A stretch of 64,000 nucleotides of DNA from Planctomycetaceae bacterium (lineage in GTDB: Bacteria; Planctomycetota; Planctomycetia; Planctomycetales; Planctomycetaceae): assembly GCA_018699955.1 (NCBI GenBank), contig JABISG010000116.1:62001-126000 (forward strand), written 5' to 3'. The notes under the pieces are model-generated. The model searched no databases. It saw only the letters and a list, made by a program, of their open reading frames with translations, and was not told the origin of the DNA. Positions 34,073 to 43,137 of the stretch are shown piece by piece (the first letter of the stretch is position 1; the number at the start of each line of letters is the position of its first letter). The translations under genes were made by a program, and so were the position numbers.

Positions 34073-35272
34073 ATGGCCGAAGGGCTGATTGAAGAGCAGG
34101 CGGAATTCGATGATTTGTGCGCGCAGATTCGCGAGGCGGGAATCGTTGCGTTCGATACCGAGTTCGTCACCGAAGACACTTATCGGCCCGAGTTGTGTCT
34201 GCTGCAACTGGCGACCGACCAAATCAGTGTTGCGGTCGATCCGTTTCGCGTCGAGCGGTTGGACGCCTGGTGGGAGTTGATGGCCGACGATGAGACGACG
34301 GTTGTCGTTCACGGCGGGCAGGCGGAAATTAAGTTCTGCTTGGCGCTCGGCGACGCGCGACCGCGGAAACTTGTCGATGTGCAATTGGCCGAAGGGCTGC
34401 AAAGCACCAGTTATCCGCTCGGTTATGAAGCGCTGGTTCAACGGGTGCTGGGCGAACGCGTCAGCGGGAAAGAAACCCGCAGCGACTGGCGCCGCCGTCC
34501 GTTGTCGGCACGCCAGATTGTTTACGCGCGGGAAGATGTCGATCACGTCTTGCCCATTTGGAATCGGCAGCGGAAATCGCTTGAGCAGTTGGGGCGGCTG
34601 GAGTGGTTTGACGCCGAAAGCGAGCGTTTCATCGACGACGTCGAAGCGGAACACAACCGAAAAGGCGCCGATCGTTTGTCCGGTTTGCACAAACTTCGCC
34701 CCCGCGAATTGGTCGTCGCGACGGCTTTGGCCGATTGGCGCGATGCCGAGGCCGCCCGGCTGAACAAGCCGCTGCGGCGGATGCTGCGCGACGATCTCAT
34801 CATTGAATTGGCACGACGTCAGCCGAAAACGGTCGGCCAGTTGATGGAAACGCGCGACATGAACCGCAGCAACTATCGGCGATCGGCCGATGCGATGGTC
34901 GCCTGCATTCAGCAGGCGGTCGCTATTCCCGATGACCAGTTGCCGCGCCGCGAGAAGGGGCGTGCGTCGCGAAAGCGGGACGAGGAGCAGGCGTTGGGCC
35001 AGCTGCTGAATATGGCCTTGTCGAACCGATGTGCCGAAGCCAATGTTTCGCGGCAACTGATTGGCACCAGTGCCGATCTGCGTCAGCTGGTGCGGTCGCA
35101 TGTCTTTGGCGATTCCAACGGACCGTTACCGCGTTTGGCAAGCGGATGGCGGGCGGAAGTGTGCGGCAACCTGCTGACCGACCTGCTCGACGGCAAGGTG
35201 TCGTTACGCGTGGCCGATCCGGAGTCGGATCACCCATTGGTGTTCGAGCGGTTCAATCCGGAATCGGACTGA
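34073..35272 (+). CDS. rnd: Ribonuclease D-like 3'-5' exonuclease with HRDC domain
   Basis: A 399-residue protein. The DEDD-type exonuclease domain shows motif I FDTEFV (Asp28, Glu30), motif II HGGQAEIKF near 80-88 and motif III YAREDVDHV (Tyr151, Asp155). In motif II the usual Asp is replaced by Glu85. An HRDC domain follows at about 212-275 (LRPRELVVATALADWRDAEA), then a second helical C-terminal domain. RNase D trims tRNA and other small RNA 3' ends. Start ATG at 34073; the frame is open upstream but not conserved-looking. Confidence 0.9.
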   Translation: MAEGLIEEQAEFDDLCAQIREAGIVAFDTEFVTEDTYRPELCLLQLATDQISVAVDPFRVERLDAWWELMADDETTVVVHGGQAEIKFCLALGDARPRKLVDVQLAEGLQSTSYPLGYEALVQRVLGERVSGKETRSDWRRRPLSARQIVYAREDVDHVLPIWNRQRKSLEQLGRLEWFDAESERFIDDVEAEHNRKGADRLSGLHKLRPRELVVATALADWRDAEAARLNKPLRRMLRDDLIIELARRQPKTVGQLMETRDMNRSNYRRSADAMVACIQQAVAIPDDQLPRREKGRASRKRDEEQALGQLLNMALSNRCAEANVSRQLIGTSADLRQLVRSHVFGDSNGPLPRLASGWRAEVCGNLLTDLLDGKVSLRVADPESDHPLVFERFNPESD

Positions 35273-35773
35273 CGGCCGGCTCAATCGGTCGTGATCGCGC
35301 TTCACGGCAACACTCGATGCCGGAATGTCGAATATTTGGCTGAGATTTGATCGCCAAAAGTCGATAGTTCCGAGAATCCCTGGCTGGATTGCAATTTAGT
35401 CGATTTTTTTGTTGACATTTTACGCGTTTCCCTCAAAAATCGGGAAGCTGAAATGATTTCAGTCCAGCCCCGGTTGTCCCAACCAATTTGATCGCCATTT
35501 GAAGCTTTATGCCAACGATTTGTCGACTGGAAGAGTCGAAAATCTGTTTCCTCGCAAAAGCAACTTGGCAACAACGGTGACGGGAGGGGTTGACGTGAGC
35601 AATCGTCTGCCAACTTGTTTGTAAGTTGTTTTGCATCTATGTGTTACGGCGACCGCTTGCTCCGTCATATGCAGTCAATTGAGTGGTAATGGAAACTGTT
35701 CGCAACTTTGCTGTTGAACGACACCAACTGACTTTGCCTGATTTTTATTTTTCTGAATTTTGGAGTACGTGGA
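35273..35773. other. Intergenic region, 501 bases, AT-richer than neighbours
   Basis: No supported gene. The base composition is visibly lower in GC than the flanking genes. It contains one candidate promoter at 35412-35440 but no strong hairpin. It could hide a small RNA, which I cannot show. Confidence 0.45.
35412..35440 (+). promoter_or_regulatory. Candidate promoter
   Basis: A perfect TTGACA (35412-35417), 17-base spacer and AAAAAT (35435-35440, four of six consensus). It points to the small gene at 35774, but 330 bases away. Confidence 0.35.
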
Positions 35774-36046
35774 ATGTCGTTGCAGTTCGAGGCCTATCCC
35801 GACCTCACAGCACCCTCGGGAATTGATGAATCGGAATACATCGGCGATTTTGACATCCGCGGCGATGACGAACATTACCAAGAACTCGGCGTTGCCCCGC
35901 TCGATGCCACGGAAGCCAAACCGGGCTCGACGGACAAGGTGGTGATGCTGGCAGCACGTTACGCCGCCGGCCTGCCGCTGTGGCACGACGACGACTGCTA
36001 CGATCACGGTCCCGGCGGCTTCCCCGAAGACGACGAACTCGAGTGA
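35774..36046 (+). CDS. Small acidic hypothetical protein
   Basis: A 90-residue, strongly acidic protein (MSLQFEAYPDLTAPSGIDES; ends GFPEDDELE) with no signal peptide or membrane segment. GGAG lies about 10 bases before the ATG. The segment VMLAARYAAGLPLWHDDDCY is the only one with clear secondary structure. No family recognised. Confidence 0.65.
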   Translation: MSLQFEAYPDLTAPSGIDESEYIGDFDIRGDDEHYQELGVAPLDATEAKPGSTDKVVMLAARYAAGLPLWHDDDCYDHGPGGFPEDDELE

Positions 36047-36354
36047 CCGACTGCAGAATGTCATCTCGACAAACTGATGACGGCTGTCGGCGTGTGACTT
36101 CACGCCGGCAGCCGCTCTCGTTTACCCTCTTGGTCCCCCCCCGACTGCGTTTTCGCGGTTCCCCTGTTGCCGGTCGCTGCATGGACGCTGATGCCCAATC
36201 ACCGAATGGCGGTTGAATGGCGCGAGAATTGCACATCAGTATGAGACAACCGGCATCGACTGCCACCACCGTTACCGACGCGTGTCGGCATGATGGAAAT
36301 TACAAGCCCGTTTGAAAAAACAACCAACCGAAGAGAGAATGAGGAGTTCAACAG
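36047..36354. other. Intergenic region, 308 bases
   Basis: No supported gene, promoter or strong hairpin seen. Confidence 0.45.
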
Positions 36355-36615
36355 ATGCCCATCGCACCGGCATTACGGAGAGCCGGCGTTCCAAGTCAAA
36401 CACACCGAATGGATCGCGACGAAGTTCTCCTGCAGCAAATTGACGCCAAAACGTATCGCCAGGTCCAGGATCTCGACGTTGCCTGCGAAGGCGACTGCGT
36501 TGTTGTGACCGGCCGTAGCCGAACCTATTACGTCAAGCAATTGGCAACACAGGCCCTGCAGTCTTCGTCCCCCGACATCAGAATTGCGAACGAAATCGTC
36601 GTCGTTGCCAGCTGA
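36355..36615 (+). CDS. BON-like small protein
   Basis: An 86-residue protein. The second half (VACEGDCVVVTGRSRTYYVK, then RIANEIVVV) fits the beta-alpha-beta pattern of a BON domain, which binds phospholipid or other ligands. There is no signal peptide, so it is cytoplasmic. GAGGAG lies about ten bases before the ATG. The gene stands alone, about 200 bases before the molybdoenzyme gene. Confidence 0.7.
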   Translation: MPIAPALRRAGVPSQTHRMDRDEVLLQQIDAKTYRQVQDLDVACEGDCVVVTGRSRTYYVKQLATQALQSSSPDIRIANEIVVVAS

Positions 36616-36749
36616 AGTCGCAGCACTGCCCCGCCATCCCACCACGACACGCCTGCCCGCTCATTCATCGCGCCCGCCAATTTAGCGGGCTTGCGCGCGA
36701 ACGCAAGACATTCCCAGGCTTTCCCACAATCGTTGCAGACAGGATGTTT

Positions 36750-36771
36750 CGTGCGTAGAATTGCACGCACG
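36750..36771. promoter_or_regulatory. Inverted repeat, possible operator
   Basis: CGTGCGT and ACGCACG separated by eight bases, 41 bases before the GTG of the molybdoenzyme gene. It could be a dimeric regulator site or a hairpin. Confidence 0.35.
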
Positions 36772-36812
36772 TACTGGCAGCCTCCGTCCGTCGCCGCTAT
36801 TGGGAGTTCCCT

Positions 36813-37985
36813 GTGAACGTCAACCAGACTGTCATCAGCACGTCCCCCGAAAATCGAGAGACTCCACTGGCTGACGTACAGGGCTGGGTCACTCCCAGTC
36901 GCTGGTTTTTTGTCCGCAGCCATTACGAAGCCCCCGAAGTCGATCTCGACTCTTGGGAAGTTTCGGTTGCCGGTTGTGTGGAACGACCGCTCGCCGTGAA
37001 CTGGGAGCAGTTGAATTCGCTGCCGCAGCAATCGGTCTTCTACACGATGGAATGTGCCGGCAACGGCCGGTCGTTTTTGCACCCCGCCGTCGAGGGCGTG
37101 CAATGGAACGCCGGAGCCGTCGGACATGCCGAGTGGTCGGGCGTGCCGCTGAAGTACTTGCTCGACGAGGCCGGACTGCAACCCGATGCCGTCGAAATTG
37201 TGTTCTCCGGAGGCGACTTGGGCGTGGAAAAGGGATACGACGAGCCACAACCCTACGCCCGTAGTTTGCCGCTGGAAAAAGCGCTGCACCCCGATACGCT
37301 GTTGGCGACGCGAATGAACGGGGAACTGCTCGAACAGAGTCACGGCTTCCCGGTCCGTTTGCTGGTTCCCGGTTGGTACGGCGTTGCCAGCGTCAAATGG
37401 CTCAAAAGCATCGAAGTGGTCAGCCAACCGTTCGACGGGTACTTTCAGACGGTCAAATACACCATCCAGCGCGAAACCGGACGTGGCATGCAGTCGGAAG
37501 TGGTTGGTCCGATGCCGGTCAAGTCGGAGATGATACGCCCCACCGCCGACGCAACGCTCGGCATCGGTGCCAATCGAATGTTCGGTATGGCCTGGGCCGG
37601 AGAAGAAGCAGTCGAGGCAGTCGAAGTGAGCGTTGACGGCGGCGAAACCTGGCAGCGGGCAGAACTGAACGGGCCACGCGCACCGTACTCGTGGACGCTG
37701 TGGGAATACCTGTGGGAGGTCGCCGTCCCCGGCGAATACGAGTTGATGTCGCGGGCAATTTCCACAGGAGGCCGCATTCAGCCGACACAGCACGATCCGA
37801 ACTTCAGTGGCTACCTGATCAACTTCAGCCGGAAGACGACGGTCCACATCGAAGCGGAACAACAAAGCCACGATTTGCTGGGCGATTGGAAATCACTGCG
37901 GCACGAGATGACCGAAGTCGCCCGCGCTCGCGCCGGTATGCCGCTCGATGCCGAAATGGAATTCAGCAGCGGCGCCGGCATTTGA
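36813..37985 (+). CDS. Sulfite oxidase-family molybdenum oxidoreductase
   Basis: A 390-residue enzyme with the oxidoreductase molybdopterin domain followed by the Mo-co dimerisation domain (about 250-360). The molybdenum-binding Cys81 sits in MECAGNGR. Other landmarks are GVPLKYLLDEAGL, SHGFPVRLLVPGWYG and the dimerisation motif FGMAWAGEEAVEAVEVSVDG. No signal peptide is visible, so it is predicted cytoplasmic, unlike typical bacterial sulfite dehydrogenases. The GTG start has GGGAG six bases upstream. moeA follows after 75 bases, linking enzyme and cofactor supply. The true substrate could differ from sulfite. Confidence 0.9.
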   Translation: MNVNQTVISTSPENRETPLADVQGWVTPSRWFFVRSHYEAPEVDLDSWEVSVAGCVERPLAVNWEQLNSLPQQSVFYTMECAGNGRSFLHPAVEGVQWNAGAVGHAEWSGVPLKYLLDEAGLQPDAVEIVFSGGDLGVEKGYDEPQPYARSLPLEKALHPDTLLATRMNGELLEQSHGFPVRLLVPGWYGVASVKWLKSIEVVSQPFDGYFQTVKYTIQRETGRGMQSEVVGPMPVKSEMIRPTADATLGIGANRMFGMAWAGEEAVEAVEVSVDGGETWQRAELNGPRAPYSWTLWEYLWEVAVPGEYELMSRAISTGGRIQPTQHDPNFSGYLINFSRKTTVHIEAEQQSHDLLGDWKSLRHEMTEVARARAGMPLDAEMEFSSGAGI

Positions 37986-38060
37986 CAGACTGCAGAAAAC
38001 GAGGCCGCCAACGCGAAGTGGCACGGCGCAGCAGATTTCGAGAACGAGTATCGAATACCA

Positions 38061-39287
38061 ATGTTGAGCGTTGATGAAGCCTTCTCCGCAATTCTGGCTG
38101 CCGTCGAAACTTCCGCGCCGGAACCGACGGCACTTGCGGATGCGTTGGGGCTGACTCTCGCTGACGATATTATCAGCGACATCGACTCGCCACCGTTCGA
38201 CAAATCGCTGATGGATGGTTTCGCCGTTCGTGCAGAAGACGTGACCGGCGGCAAGGCGACGCTCCGTGTCATCGACGAAGTGATGGCCGGAAGTTTGCCG
38301 TCGAAGGTGGTGCGGCAAGGCGAAGCGACGCGGATTATGACCGGCGCACCAATTCCCGAGGGTGCCGATGCCGTCGTCCGCGTTGAGGAAACCAGTTTCA
38401 ACGCCGAGAACGGCACCGTCGAAATCTCCAGCCCGTCAACCTCCGTTGAGTCCAATTTGATGCGTCGCGGGACGTCGATGCGACGCGGCGACCGCGTCTT
38501 GCCTGCCGGACGAATATTGAGGCCGCAGGAGTTGGGAGCGTTGGCGGAATTGGGGGTTCACACCGTGAATGTCCGGCCGCGTCCAACTGTTGCCGTACTG
38601 GCAACCGGCGATGAACTCGTCCCAGTCGACCAAACGCCGGGGCCGGGTCAGATTCGCAATTCCAACGAGACGATGCTCGTCGCCCAGATTCGCCGTGCCG
38701 GGGGCGAACCGGTCCCGTTGGGTATCGCCCGCGACAATCGAAAAGACCTCGGCGAGCGGATTGCCGCTGGGTTACAGTGCGACATGCTGTTGCTTTCCGG
38801 CGGCGTCTCGGCCGGCAAACTCGATCTGGTTCCGTCGGAACTCGAAGCGGCCGGCGTGGGGCAGGTCTTTCACAAAGTTCGTGTTAAACCAGGCAAGCCT
38901 GTTTGGTACGGCAATATGGAGATGCCCAACGGCCCCTGCCGTCACGTATTCGGGTTGCCGGGGAACCCGGTGAGCAGTCTCGTCAGCTTCGAGTTGTTCG
39001 CGCGAACCGCGATTCGTAAGCTGATGGGCATCGAGCCGGCGGCGCCGAAGGCGGTCCGCGCGCGAATGGTGGCAGCTCATATTGCCCGCGGAGACCGTCC
39101 GACGTATCATCCCGCCCGCTTGGAATTGAGCGGAGAAGGCGCAGTCGTTCGCCCGGTCGCATGGCAGGGGTCGGCCGACTTGCGATCGACGGTCGAAGCC
39201 AATGCGATGATCTTGTTTCCCGCCGGCGACCAGGACTATGCAGCGGGCGACACGGTCGAAGTTTTCTGTTGGGACGACCTTTCCTGA
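38061..39287 (+). CDS. moeA: Molybdopterin molybdenumtransferase MoeA
   Basis: A 408-residue MoeA, which inserts molybdate into adenylylated molybdopterin. Motifs are PPFDKSLMDGFAVRAEDV near residue 46, MTGAPIPEGADAVVRVEE near 93, the MogA-like core with SGGVSAGKLD near 248 and FGLPGNPVSSLVSFELF near 298. Length and domain order are normal. The gene lies directly downstream of a molybdoenzyme, and the preceding pathway enzyme (mog) is at 9.3 kb. Confidence 0.94.
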   Translation: MLSVDEAFSAILAAVETSAPEPTALADALGLTLADDIISDIDSPPFDKSLMDGFAVRAEDVTGGKATLRVIDEVMAGSLPSKVVRQGEATRIMTGAPIPEGADAVVRVEETSFNAENGTVEISSPSTSVESNLMRRGTSMRRGDRVLPAGRILRPQELGALAELGVHTVNVRPRPTVAVLATGDELVPVDQTPGPGQIRNSNETMLVAQIRRAGGEPVPLGIARDNRKDLGERIAAGLQCDMLLLSGGVSAGKLDLVPSELEAAGVGQVFHKVRVKPGKPVWYGNMEMPNGPCRHVFGLPGNPVSSLVSFELFARTAIRKLMGIEPAAPKAVRARMVAAHIARGDRPTYHPARLELSGEGAVVRPVAWQGSADLRSTVEANAMILFPAGDQDYAAGDTVEVFCWDDLS

Positions 39288-39371
39288 CCGCCTGAAAATG
39301 TTGGATCACGCGGTGCAAAGCCCACGGGCCGCGCCCCGTGGGAACTCGAATTGTCCAAGGACGGACGAAAC

Positions 39372-41237
39372 ATGACGACAGAGACAATGCCCGCACAACC
39401 GCAACGGCTTCGGTCGACTCCCGAGAACGAACCGACCGTCAAAATGATCATCGCCTCTGCACGATCGGCACCCGTTCGTGGGCCGGCGCGTGGTGCATGG
39501 TTGTTGTCGTTGGTGACGGGAATCTTGTTGTTAATGAGCTTTCCCCCGCTCGACTGGGGACCGTTGGCTTGGGTCGCGATCGTTCCACTTGTGCTGCTGG
39601 TGCGAATTCCCACTCGCACAAAATGGATGTACCGCGCGGTCTACGGTGGCGGTTTCGCGTTCACGCTCATCGCCCTGCAATGGATGCGATTGGCCAGCGC
39701 GCCGATGTACTTCGCCTGGTTGGCGTTGGCCCTGTATGTGGCGATGTATTTCCCGCTGTTCGTTGCTTTGTCGCGAGTCGCTGTGCATCGCTTTTCTATT
39801 CCATTAACGCTGGCGGTGCCGGTGGTTTGGGTTGGACTGGAATTCGCGCGGGCCTACATGCTCACCGGCTTCTCATGGTATTACCTCGGTCACACGCAAT
39901 ACCGCTGGGTTGAGTTGATTCAAATCAGCGACGTCGTTGGCGCGTACGGCGTGAGTTTCCTCATCGCGATGTTGGCAGCTTGTCTGGCGGGGTTGTTGCC
40001 GGTGTCGTTGCTGTCACGATTGAAACTGCTGGTCCCCGGCGAAGAACAACCGCTGCTGCATGCCGAGCAAACATCGTTCTCCCGCCGCGCAATCAGCGTG
40101 ACGGTTTGCATCGCCGTCTTCGCCGCCGTTTTGGGTTACGGTTTCGTTCGCCGTGGCCAGGCAAACTTTGTCGAAGGCGCGCGAGTTGCATTGGTGCAGG
40201 GCAATTTCCCACCGTCATTCAAGCACGATCCCACACAAGCCAGCCGCCGCAAAATTTTCGAGACACATCACAATCTGACCGGCATGGCCGTGAAGAAACA
40301 CCCGGTCGATCTGATCGTGTGGCCCGAAACGATGTACCGTGCGCCGTTGATGGTCGCCTCGCCCGATCTGGGTGACGAGCTATTGGCAAAGCAGTCTCCA
40401 CCCGGCGTGAGGGCCGAAGACTGGCGTCGCTCACTCGTGCCGAAAGTCCTGTCGAATATGAGCCGTCAGTCGGGCGCCGCAATGATTATCGGCATCGAAA
40501 CCTGGACTGCCGATCGCGAAGGATTTCGCCGTTACAACTCGGCGGCATTCTCCCGACCCGACGTGGGACTGACCGGACGGTACGACAAATTGCATCGCGT
40601 CATTTTCGGCGAGTACGTTCCCTTGCAGAAGGAAGTGCCGCTGATGGCAGCTCTTTCACCCATGCCGATTCAGTTCCAACTTTCGAAGGGAAAGACGGCT
40701 TCGGCCTTCGAGTACAAAGGCATGCGATATGCGCCGGTCATTTGCTTTGAAGACACCGTCCCGCATCTCATGCGGGGAATTGCCAAATCGACGGCCGACC
40801 CGCAAACGGGCAAGCCGGTCGATTGTTTCGTCAACCTCACCAACGACGGCTGGTTTCACGGTTCGAGCGAACTCGACCAACATTTGATAACCGCACAGTT
40901 TCGCTGCATCGAAACCCGCACGCCAATGGTCCGCGCGGTCAACACGGGCATCTCGGCCATCATCGATGGCGACGGCGTCGTCGTCGAGCCGGACGATTTC
41001 ATCGACGGCGATGGCAAGGGGCGCAACTCGATGCGCGATTCGAAGACCGGCCAATATCACAAGCAACTCAACGCAGCCATCGTCAGTACCGTCCCGCTGG
41101 ATGACCGCCGCAGCGCCTACGTCGTGTGGGGCGACTGGTTCGCCGGCAGTTGCGGCCTGATGGCCGGTTTTGTCTTCATCGGCGGGCTGATTCCCCGCCG
41201 CCGCCGCGAAACAAATGTGGCGACCGACGAAAGTTGA
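39372..41237 (+). CDS. lnt: Apolipoprotein N-acyltransferase
   Basis: A 621-residue membrane enzyme that adds the third acyl chain to lipoproteins. About eight N-terminal membrane helices (LLMSFPPLDWGPLAWVAIVP) are followed by a nitrilase-fold domain in the periplasm. The Glu-Lys-Cys triad is visible as VWPETMYRAP, YDKLHRVIFGEYVP and VICFEDTVP, then FVNLTNDGWF. It is longer than E. coli Lnt (about 510), mainly by insertions near 215 and 540. The ATG at 39372 has GGACG upstream; a TTG at 39351 is possible. Lipoproteins encoded in this window are likely clients. Confidence 0.92.
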   Translation: MTTETMPAQPQRLRSTPENEPTVKMIIASARSAPVRGPARGAWLLSLVTGILLLMSFPPLDWGPLAWVAIVPLVLLVRIPTRTKWMYRAVYGGGFAFTLIALQWMRLASAPMYFAWLALALYVAMYFPLFVALSRVAVHRFSIPLTLAVPVVWVGLEFARAYMLTGFSWYYLGHTQYRWVELIQISDVVGAYGVSFLIAMLAACLAGLLPVSLLSRLKLLVPGEEQPLLHAEQTSFSRRAISVTVCIAVFAAVLGYGFVRRGQANFVEGARVALVQGNFPPSFKHDPTQASRRKIFETHHNLTGMAVKKHPVDLIVWPETMYRAPLMVASPDLGDELLAKQSPPGVRAEDWRRSLVPKVLSNMSRQSGAAMIIGIETWTADREGFRRYNSAAFSRPDVGLTGRYDKLHRVIFGEYVPLQKEVPLMAALSPMPIQFQLSKGKTASAFEYKGMRYAPVICFEDTVPHLMRGIAKSTADPQTGKPVDCFVNLTNDGWFHGSSELDQHLITAQFRCIETRTPMVRAVNTGISAIIDGDGVVVEPDDFIDGDGKGRNSMRDSKTGQYHKQLNAAIVSTVPLDDRRSAYVVWGDWFAGSCGLMAGFVFIGGLIPRRRRETNVATDES

Positions 41238-41257
41238 TGCGAGTTTTTCCAGTCCCC

Positions 41258-41302
41258 ACTGTCTTTCTCTGCGTCCCTTTGCATCTTTGCGTCAAAACTC
41301 AA
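41258..41302. repeat. Degenerate CTTTGCGT heptad repeat
   Basis: TCTCTGCGTCCC, TTTGCATC and TTTGCGTC in a row, the reverse-complement type of the tract at 20077-20118. Confidence 0.45.
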
Positions 41303-41345
41303 AGCGGTGAACGCACCGACAGAATGCCTCGCTGCCAACTGAATC

Positions 41346-41374
41346 TTGCTCAAAGTCCTGAAATCGCCTAGACT
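41346..41374 (+). promoter_or_regulatory. Candidate promoter for CtpA-type protease
   Basis: TTGCTC, 17-base spacer, TAGACT. Moderate match to sigma-70 consensus, about 180 bases before the start codon. Confidence 0.3.
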
Positions 41375-41556
41375 GAGGGATCAGAAAACATTGCGCGGTT
41401 TGACAGCAGTTTTCGGTTAGAGCCGAGCTGTGTGAATCGTCATTGGTATTGAAGCGATTGATGAAGCGGAGAGTTTTCGACGGGAACAGTTCCACCGAAA
41501 AGACGGTTTGCTGTTCGCGTCGCGAGTCAAAACGGGTCAGCCTGGGGAGAAAAGCT

Positions 41557-43038
41557 ATGGCGAGACGTTCGATGCATTGGTTCCGGATGATTGCGGTCGG
41601 GGCGTGCGTGTTTGCCCTCGTTGCTCCGTCGCAGGCTGCCGACAAGAAGGATGACGACTACTACGAGCTGATGCGTGTCTTCGTCGATACGTTCGAGCAG
41701 ATCGACCGGAACTACGTCAAAGACGTCGATCGCCGCGAGCTGATGGAAGCGGCCATCAAGGGCATGCTGGCCAAGCTCGATCAGTATTCCTCTTACATCA
41801 GCAAGAAAGATCTGGCCCGGTTCACACAGGAAGTGGAACAGGAGTTCGGCGGGATTGGCATTCAGGTCAGCCTCGATCCGAAGACGAACCGGCTGACCGT
41901 GATGACGCCGCTACCGGGAACGCCGGCCTACAAAGCGGGCGTTCGTGCCGGCGATGTCATTATGGAAATCGAAGGCAAATCGACCGAAGGATTCCAGATT
42001 GATGATGCCGTTAAATTGCTCAAAGGCAAAGCGGGCCAGAAAGTCACTCTTGGTGTGAAGCACGTCGGTGCCGATGACGTGGTGACGCTGGAGATGAAGC
42101 GGGCGATCATCAAAGTGGCGACCGTTCTGGGCGACAAGTACAACGCCGATTCCACCTGGAACTTCTGGCGCGACGAAGAACAAAAAATCGGCTATATCCG
42201 GCTCAGCCATTTCAGTCGACATAGTGCCGAGGAATTGACGGCCGCCCTCAAAACACTGAAAGCGGGTGGCGTGAAAGGGCTGGTCCTCGATCTGCGATTC
42301 AATCCCGGCGGATTGCTTTCGCAGGCGGTGAAGATTTCCGATCTGTTCGTCGAGAGCGGAAAGATCGTCAGCACCAAGGGACGCAACACCCCGGAACGCA
42401 CCTGGAATGCCAAGAAACCGGGAACGTACAGCGATGTCCCGATGGTGATTCTGGTGAATCGTTACAGCGCTTCGGCGAGTGAAATTCTGAGTGCCTGCCT
42501 GCAAGACCACAAACGAGCAGTCATTGTCGGCGAGCGAACCTGGGGCAAAGGCAGCGTCCAAAATGTCATCAATTTGGAAGACGGGGCCAGCGCACTGAAA
42601 CTGACCACTGCCAGCTATCACCGCCCCAGCGGGAAGAACATTCACCGCTTTCCCGGGGCAAAAGACACCGACGAGTGGGGCGTGATGCCCGACGAAAACT
42701 ACAAGCTTCGTTTCACGAACGAGCAGTTGAGAGACTATCTCGATTACCGTCGGGAACGCGACGTGCTATCGAAAGAGGGGCCGCCGAAAAGCGACTTCAA
42801 AGATGAACAACTCGCCAAAGCGCTCGAGTTCCTGAGCGGAAAGCTCGGCAAAGATGCGGCGGCGGAAAAGAAAACCGAGAGTGACAAGAAGACCGACGCG
42901 AAGACGTCTTCCACCGCACCGAAGAAGACCGCCAAGGCGATCAAGCAAACGGCTGCGGCTCGACGCTTCGAATCACTGAGGCGCGCGATGCGGGCAGCCA
43001 CTGTGAAATATCGCGTCTATGTCGGCTCGGCCTCGTAA
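41557..43038 (+). CDS. ctpA: S41 family carboxy-terminal processing peptidase
   Basis: A 493-residue exported protease. A signal peptide (MIAVGACVFALVAPSQAA) is followed by an N-terminal helical domain, a PDZ domain (GGIGIQVSLDPKTNRLTV, AGVRAGDVIMEIEG) and the S41 catalytic core. The Ser lies in NRYSASASEIL and the general-base Lys in GERTWGKGSVQ. A Lys/Thr-rich tail of about 90 residues ends the protein. CtpA-type enzymes trim C-termini of envelope proteins. The ATG at 41557 has GGGGAG eight bases upstream; the longer frame to 41443 is rejected. A terminator follows. Confidence 0.92.
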   Translation: MARRSMHWFRMIAVGACVFALVAPSQAADKKDDDYYELMRVFVDTFEQIDRNYVKDVDRRELMEAAIKGMLAKLDQYSSYISKKDLARFTQEVEQEFGGIGIQVSLDPKTNRLTVMTPLPGTPAYKAGVRAGDVIMEIEGKSTEGFQIDDAVKLLKGKAGQKVTLGVKHVGADDVVTLEMKRAIIKVATVLGDKYNADSTWNFWRDEEQKIGYIRLSHFSRHSAEELTAALKTLKAGGVKGLVLDLRFNPGGLLSQAVKISDLFVESGKIVSTKGRNTPERTWNAKKPGTYSDVPMVILVNRYSASASEILSACLQDHKRAVIVGERTWGKGSVQNVINLEDGASALKLTTASYHRPSGKNIHRFPGAKDTDEWGVMPDENYKLRFTNEQLRDYLDYRRERDVLSKEGPPKSDFKDEQLAKALEFLSGKLGKDAAAEKKTESDKKTDAKTSSTAPKKTAKAIKQTAAARRFESLRRAMRAATVKYRVYVGSAS

Positions 43039-43091
43039 ATCTCGTCCACGTGGCAAACGAAACGATCGTTATAAGAGAAGTTCAAACTCCG

Positions 43092-43123
43092 CGGCCGGAA
43101 ACTTCGTGTTCCGGCCGTTTTTC
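43092..43123 (+). terminator. Intrinsic terminator after CtpA-type gene
   Basis: CGGCCGGAA and TTCCGGCCG form a nine-base perfect stem around ACTTCGTG, followed by TTTTTCTTT. It lies between the protease stop and the tsaD start. Confidence 0.85.
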
Positions 43124-43137
43124 TTTGGGACGAAGAC

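Larger units (their letters stand above)
41238..41556. other. Intergenic region upstream of CtpA-type gene, 319 bases
   Basis: Contains a CTTTGCATCTTTGCGTC-type repeat (41258-41302, inverse of the tract at 20077) and a candidate promoter at 41346-41374. No supported gene. Confidence 0.5.

Noticed and set aside
36528..37871. 447-residue open frame antisense to the molybdoenzyme
   Set aside because: Composition is that of a codon-bias shadow, with no recognisable motif. The + strand frame has clear domains and a good start.
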